Positions 47,687-51,955 of a stretch of DNA of 51,955 nt are shown here, piece after piece. Source of the DNA: a virus. The notes under the pieces are model-generated. The model did not search any database, was not told the DNA's origin, and was given only the letters and a program-made list of their open reading frames with translations. A program made the translations under genes and the position numbers. Within the stretch, counting starts at the first letter, position 1. Each line of letters opens with the position of its first letter. The stretch is from the IMG/VR virus record IMGVR_UViG_3300031825_000016, positions 1 to 51,955 of that record. One strand, given 5' to 3'.

Positions 47687-47980
47687 ATGTTAACAGTTAT
47701 ACAAGGAATCCGGCTCTCGGCAATCATCGATAAGCTGGATATTACAATAACGAATCCCAAGGGGACTGAAGACGAAGTCGGCGCCGATCTCATTATGCAG
47801 GTTGTTAAGAAGGCTCATAAGGCTGAGAAGGAAATATTCGCCTTTGTTGCCGATTCGACCAAATGTAGCATCGAGGAAGCTGAGAACGTTGACTTAATCG
47901 GGTTTATAAAAGGCCTCTTCTCGGATGCTTCGGTGGTAGATTTTTTCAAGTCTGCTGTCAACTCAAAGGCCCAAGGATAG
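47687..47980 (+). CDS. Tail assembly chaperone, first part (gpG-like)
   Basis: 97 residues; ATG 47687, 6 bases after AGGAGG. QGIRLSAIIDKLDITITNPK, AHKAEKEIFAFVADSTKCS, ENVDLIGFIKGLFSDASVVD. Position between tube and tape measure is that of the G chaperone. The stop TAG (47978-47980) is followed in the -1 frame by an open frame that continues to 48267. Confidence 0.7.
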   Translation: MLTVIQGIRLSAIIDKLDITITNPKGTEDEVGADLIMQVVKKAHKAEKEIFAFVADSTKCSIEEAENVDLIGFIKGLFSDASVVDFFKSAVNSKAQG

Positions 47981-48267
47981 TCGAACTGCTGTCCAAGGCC
48001 TATGATTTGGCGGCAATAATGGACCTGCCAATATCGGTTAGTTACATTTACCACGCCCTTGAAAAGGAACAAGAGACCACTGCCTGGGATCTGTGGAGTG
48101 GACTATATCCCCAGATGATGTTGGGATATATCAAGCCACAGGATTTTGCAGACTTCAAAAAAGACCTATTTGTCGAGGAAAAACAGGTATCCAAGAAAAC
48201 GCTTGAAGAGATCGAGTCGGAAATGATGGGCGTTGTCGCTGCTTACGAAAGGCAGGTGAGTGCTTAG
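47980..48267 (+). CDS. Tail assembly chaperone, second part (gpT-like), -1 frame
   Basis: From 47980 the frame reads VELLSKAYDLAAIMDLPISV, then SYIYHALEKEQETTAWDLWS. Start codons in this frame are poor (TTG 48007, ATG 48022, no good binding site), which suggests synthesis by -1 ribosomal frameshift from the gpG-like gene. The bases before the stop (TCAAAGGCCCAAGG) are not a classic slippery heptamer, so the mechanism is open. Acts with the G part in tape measure folding. Confidence 0.6.
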   Translation, partial: VELLSKAYDLAAIMDLPISVSYIYHALEKEQETTAWDLWSGLYPQMMLGYIKPQDFADFKKDLFVEEKQVSKKTLEEIESEMMGVVAAYERQVSA

Positions 48268-50196
48268 ATGGAAATCTTCCGCCTATTCGGGAGTGTCTTT
48301 GTAGATAATTCAAAAGCCAATGATGCCTTAGATAAGACAGATACAAAGAGTAAAGGCTTGGCGACCACTTTCGGCAACGTACGTGCCGCTATGGGGGCTG
48401 TTGGCCTCCTGGCTGCCGGATATCTCAAAGGAGCCATCGAGAGCGCCGCTAAGGCCGAGCAGACAAACACCAGGCTGAAGGATCTGATCGAGAACCAGGG
48501 GCAAAGCTGGGACAAGGCCAAAGGCAAGGTCGACGACTTTACCAAGGGTATCTTGAAAATGTCCACCTACTCCGGAGGCGAAGCGAAGGCGGCCCTTGTC
48601 GAGTTAACTTCCAAAGGGGTCAAGCTCAATGATGCCATGGGCATGCAGAACACCCTAGTTGATCTGGCGGCTGGTAAGAATATTGAACTATCTGAAGCCG
48701 CTGGCATCCTGTCCGATGCCTACAATGGCAAAACCCGTGCCCTAGTCGGCCTTGGATTAGCAACAAAAGAGGAAATTAAGCACGGAATTAGCTTTGACGA
48801 AGTTCAAAAGAGAATAAACGAGAGGTTTAACGGGGCTGCTGCTGGTCAGCTGAACACATACACCGGGCAAATGAAGCAGTTTACCAACAATTTAAACTCC
48901 TTGAAAACCTCTATCGGCCAGTACATCCTTCCTTATTTCATCCAAATATCCAAGCATCTAAACGACTTGGCCCAAAAGATAAATGGGATGGACCCCGGCA
49001 CCAAGAAACTGATAGCCAATGTGCTAGGCTTAACCGCAGTATTCGGCTCTCTGATCGGTGGGGCAGGGCTTCTTCAGAAGATAATGGGGGTCTTAGGCCC
49101 TGTGGTTTCTGGATTGGGGACTGTGATTGGGGGACTGAGCCTTCCGATCGTCGCAATCATCGGAGTAATTGTCCTGTTGGCCACTGCCTACGCCAAAAAC
49201 TGGGGCGGCATGAAGGATGTTACTGATAGCTTCATCAACACTACCATGAAGTTCTTAATGGATGCCTTTAACGAGGCAAGGACGTGGTTTGTTACCCATT
49301 GGCCAGAGATAAAGGCCACATTCGATATTGTTATGAATGCGGTTCAGACCGCGATCACCACGGTATTTGTCCCCATTTTAAAATTCATTCTCCAGCAGTT
49401 TGGTGTTGTAGTCGATTGGGTAAAACTGAACTGGCCGCTAATCCAAAATACCATAACGATTGTGATTAACACGGTCAAAGCCATTATCGTAACGGTTCTT
49501 AATGCAATTGCAGCCTTCTGGCAGGCCCACGGGCAAACCATTATGACCATCGTTAACGTCGTCTTTGATATTATCAAGACGACCATTAGCACTGTGCTGA
49601 ATGTCGTGTTCGGCATCATAAAAACAGTCATGCAGATAATCAATGGTGACTGGTCAGGGGCATGGAACACCCTGGTCAATACCGTTAAAACCCTCTTTGG
49701 TGGCGTTGGCAGGATTATACGGGACGTTCTTAGCGGCATTGGGGCTATCTTTGCCGACATTGCCAGAACCGCTATCCAATGGGGTGAAAACCTCATCATG
49801 GGCTTTATCAATGGCATTACCAATAAGCTAAACGCCATCAGAGATATAGCGCACAAGGTAACTAGCGAAGTGGCTAAATTTCTCGGCTTTAACAGCCCCG
49901 CTAAAGAGGGAGAGGGCCGCCACATCGTCACCTGGGGGCAAAACATGGTCAAGGGCTTTGTTGATGGCATGAATAAGGCCATGCCGAATATCAATATGAG
50001 CTTAAACAAGGCGCTGACAGCTCCGAACTTGGCTTTTTCTGGAGGTGGCCAAGCTATTCCTTCTTATGCCTTGGGGGGCAGGGGTTCTGCCCAAGTCGCA
50101 AATATTTTTGTAGAGCTGGATGGCCATACAATCGTCAAAGCCATCGGCCAACCCTTAGTTGACATTATTAGAGTTAAAACGGGCTTGAAGATTTAG
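48268..50196 (+). CDS. Tape measure protein
   Basis: 642 residues. FRLFGSVFVDNSKANDALDK at the start, hydrophobic central helices at about 255-310 (TKKLIANVLGLTAVFGSLIG, SLPIVAIIGVIVLLATAYAK) and long repetitive helices at about 350-470 with many Val/Ile/Thr. The C-terminal part has LGFNSPAKEGEGRHIVTWGQ, common in siphovirus tape measures. Length sets the tail at roughly 90-100 nm by the usual 1.5 angstrom per residue rule. No peptidase domain seen. Confidence 0.92.
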   Translation: MEIFRLFGSVFVDNSKANDALDKTDTKSKGLATTFGNVRAAMGAVGLLAAGYLKGAIESAAKAEQTNTRLKDLIENQGQSWDKAKGKVDDFTKGILKMSTYSGGEAKAALVELTSKGVKLNDAMGMQNTLVDLAAGKNIELSEAAGILSDAYNGKTRALVGLGLATKEEIKHGISFDEVQKRINERFNGAAAGQLNTYTGQMKQFTNNLNSLKTSIGQYILPYFIQISKHLNDLAQKINGMDPGTKKLIANVLGLTAVFGSLIGGAGLLQKIMGVLGPVVSGLGTVIGGLSLPIVAIIGVIVLLATAYAKNWGGMKDVTDSFINTTMKFLMDAFNEARTWFVTHWPEIKATFDIVMNAVQTAITTVFVPILKFILQQFGVVVDWVKLNWPLIQNTITIVINTVKAIIVTVLNAIAAFWQAHGQTIMTIVNVVFDIIKTTISTVLNVVFGIIKTVMQIINGDWSGAWNTLVNTVKTLFGGVGRIIRDVLSGIGAIFADIARTAIQWGENLIMGFINGITNKLNAIRDIAHKVTSEVAKFLGFNSPAKEGEGRHIVTWGQNMVKGFVDGMNKAMPNINMSLNKALTAPNLAFSGGGQAIPSYALGGRGSAQVANIFVELDGHTIVKAIGQPLVDIIRVKTGLKI

Positions 50197-50212
50197 GTGG
50201 TGGTGGCGGGAG

Positions 50213-51955
50213 ATGTTAGTTTCAATCGGCGGCACTTCAGTGCTAACCCAAAAGAACAGCATATCCATCGACGATGCAATCGAAGAACGGTCAACCGCAT
50301 CTTTTGTTGTGGTGGATGTAGATGGCTCCCAGCATTACCAAAAAGGCCAACAGATAACGATCCGGGGGGATGGCGGCGGGGTATTCGCCGGGGTTATTGA
50401 TACTGCAGTAGAAGCACGCATACCGAATCTCGGCGGCTTGTTCCATCAAATATCCGGGGTCGATTGGCACTATCTGTCCGATAAGCGTATCGTTGCTAAA
50501 GCCTACGCAAATACACTTGCAGGGGACATCGTGAGGGATCTAGTAGCCTCCTACCTGGCCGACGAAGGGATAACCCATACAGAATCCAGCTCTAGCTTTT
50601 TTGTGCTACCTTTTCTAGAAGTAGGCATGGATTATGCGGTAGATAGTATCCAAGACGGTCCCGCGATAATTGAGGCGGTCTTTAATTACGTGTCAGTTAC
50701 TACGGCGCTGGATTCACTGGCCGAGCGAACCGGTTTTTGGTGGTATATCGATAAGGATAAGATCCTGCATTTTAAGTCCCGCGCTACCTATATGGCCCCC
50801 TGGGCGTTGACGGATGATGAAATTTCAAATGGCAATGTTGCCAAAGGGTCATTAACCATTGAGCACGGAAATCCAAAGTACCGGAATCGGCAGTATATCA
50901 TTGGCGGCAAAGATATTACCGATTTACAAACGGAAATTAAAAAGGGAGATGGCAGCTCACAGTCTTTTGTCGTTGGGTTTCCGGTGGCCAAAGTTCCGAC
51001 CATAACAATAGACGGAGTGACACCCCAAACCGCGGGAATCCGGGGCGTGGACACGGGTAAGAATTGGTACTGGGCAAAAGGCGACAGCGTTATATCGCAA
51101 GAACAAGGCGCCACCCCATTAACGGCGTTACAAACACTGCACATCGTCTATCAAGGTGAGTTTAGTATTGTCGTAATAAGTCAGGACGGCGTTGCGGTTC
51201 AGGACAGGGTAACCCTTGAGGGCGGTACCGGATATGTTGAGGATGTAGCCAATGAGCCCAATATAACTACCAGAGAAGCAGCATTTCAAAGTGCATCGCA
51301 AAAGCTGTCCAGATATGGTGTAATCGGCCGGAAAATAAAATTCAAGACTCGAAAGGCTGGTCTCGCACCGGGACAACTACTACCCATAAATCTGTCGTTG
51401 CACAACTTAAATGATGCAGAAGCGCTAATCGAGTCCGTATCTATTAGCACCACTGATCCAATAGTTTGGTATACGATATCGGCGGTAGAGGGTCCGGTAA
51501 CAGGATCGTGGGCAAAACTGTTTTACGCCATGGCGACAAATAACCAGGCGTATATAGTACGCGAAAATATCAGCGAAGAACAGGTGCTGGTTACCCTAGG
51601 CACATTTTCAAAGACTTGGATTGAGGGCGAAAATCCAAACATCTTTAGGGCTGTCTTGCCTGGGGCTGCCTTATTCCCCGGAGCTTCAACTTATCCACAA
51701 TTTGACCAAGCGCTAAGAGTCCGGTATATGGCTTGGTTTAACGGAGCAACGGAACTGGGGAGAAAAGCAATCACACAGCAAACTGGGAATTTGGTGTCTA
51801 CTACTTATCTATCACCCTTCGAGGCCAATGTAACTATTACCCATTTAGGGTGGTTTGGGGGCATTAAGTCCACGAGCGAAGCGGGTACGGGGGTCTTGGT
51901 AGACTATCAAGCATATGCGAAAACCAAGACCTCGCTTGAGGCAATCCAGATAGAT
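50213..51955 (+). CDS. Tail hub / minor tail protein, N-terminal part (continues at 1)
   Basis: ATG 50213 lies 16 bases after the tape measure stop, with GGCGGGAG directly before it, so translation may be coupled. The frame runs to the window end and on to 270 across the joint: 588 residues in all. The N-terminus (LVSIGGTSVLTQKNSISIDD, GQQITIRGDGGGVFAGVIDT) resembles hub proteins of the gp27/gp44 kind. LAERTGFWWYIDKDKILHF (near 180) and KYRNRQYIIGGKD fit this group. It probably combines the distal-tail and hub roles, since no other candidate lies after the tape measure. Confidence 0.75.
   Translation, partial: MLVSIGGTSVLTQKNSISIDDAIEERSTASFVVVDVDGSQHYQKGQQITIRGDGGGVFAGVIDTAVEARIPNLGGLFHQISGVDWHYLSDKRIVAKAYANTLAGDIVRDLVASYLADEGITHTESSSSFFVLPFLEVGMDYAVDSIQDGPAIIEAVFNYVSVTTALDSLAERTGFWWYIDKDKILHFKSRATYMAPWALTDDEISNGNVAKGSLTIEHGNPKYRNRQYIIGGKDITDLQTEIKKGDGSSQSFVVGFPVAKVPTITIDGVTPQTAGIRGVDTGKNWYWAKGDSVISQEQGATPLTALQTLHIVYQGEFSIVVISQDGVAVQDRVTLEGGTGYVEDVANEPNITTREAAFQSASQKLSRYGVIGRKIKFKTRKAGLAPGQLLPINLSLHNLNDAEALIESVSISTTDPIVWYTISAVEGPVTGSWAKLFYAMATNNQAYIVRENISEEQVLVTLGTFSKTWIEGENPNIFRAVLPGAALFPGASTYPQFDQALRVRYMAWFNGATELGRKAITQQTGNLVSTTYLSPFEANVTITHLGWFGGIKSTSEAGTGVLVDYQAYAKTKTSLEAIQID
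51710..51955. repeat. Terminal overlap, right copy
   Basis: Same 246 bases as 1-246 except T at 51837 (C at 128). Confidence 0.93.

Noticed and set aside
49344-50009. 221-codon minus-strand ORF with hydrophobic spans
   Set aside because: Antisense of the tape measure protein; apparent membrane spans mirror Asn/Thr/Ile codons of the real gene.

Overview
The window is almost certainly one complete circular temperate phage genome of about 51.7 kb, opened inside a tail gene. Positions 1-246 recur at 51710-51955 with a single difference (C128 against T51837), and the tail ORF that runs off the right end continues in frame at the left end. The phage is an HK97-type, long non-contractile-tailed virus of a Gram-positive, probably endospore-forming Bacillota host. 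The evidence for the host is: Gram-positive ribosome binding sites with many TTG/GTG starts, a Spo0E-like anti-sporulation peptide, LexA/DinR-type SOS boxes, PcfK/PcfJ and DUF3102 genes, and an ArpU-type late regulator. I cannot name the genus.

Layout on the circle, starting at the late promoter: late regulator and late promoter (37.2-37.9 kb); HNH nuclease, cos candidate, TerS and TerL (38.1-40.9 kb); portal, prohead protease with an extraordinary cysteine-rich tail, and capsid (40.9-44.2 kb); connectors and tail tube (44.2-48.3 kb); tape measure and tail hub (48.3 kb through the contig joint to 0.27 kb); appendage and receptor-binding proteins (0.3-7.9 kb), including a beta-propeller glycosidase-like protein; a structured RNA; lysis genes (8.1-11.0 kb) with a Tad1/Acb2-like anti-defence candidate between them. 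All are on the plus strand.

From 11.2 to 15.8 kb most genes face left. They form an accessory module: a short FtsK/HerA-type translocase, a replication-relaxation-family protein, two small membrane proteins and a DUF4352 protein, with two XRE regulators upstream. Next come small regulators, an SOS-type operator in front of the Spo0E-like gene, the attP site (the 3' half of a tRNA-Pro(GGG) gene flanked by repeated integrase arm sites), integrase, a LexA-like repressor and Cro. The early operon (19.5-37 kb, plus strand) encodes small zinc-ribbon proteins, PcfK/PcfJ, DUF3102, MazG-like, SbcC-like and Sak4-like ATPases, a DHH phosphoesterase, a DUF669 protein, a helicase broken in motif I, HNH nucleases, a primase-helicase, an iteron-type origin, a metallopeptidase and RusA.

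Points most worth following up: the broken helicase next to a homing-type nuclease with a perfect 13-bp hairpin; the 19-cysteine domain on the prohead protease; the FtsK/replication-relaxation module; the Tad1-like protein; the SOS-controlled Spo0E-like gene; the reconstructed attP; a 24-bp palindrome found three times; a late promoter followed at once by a terminator; and an unexplained structured RNA before the lysis genes.
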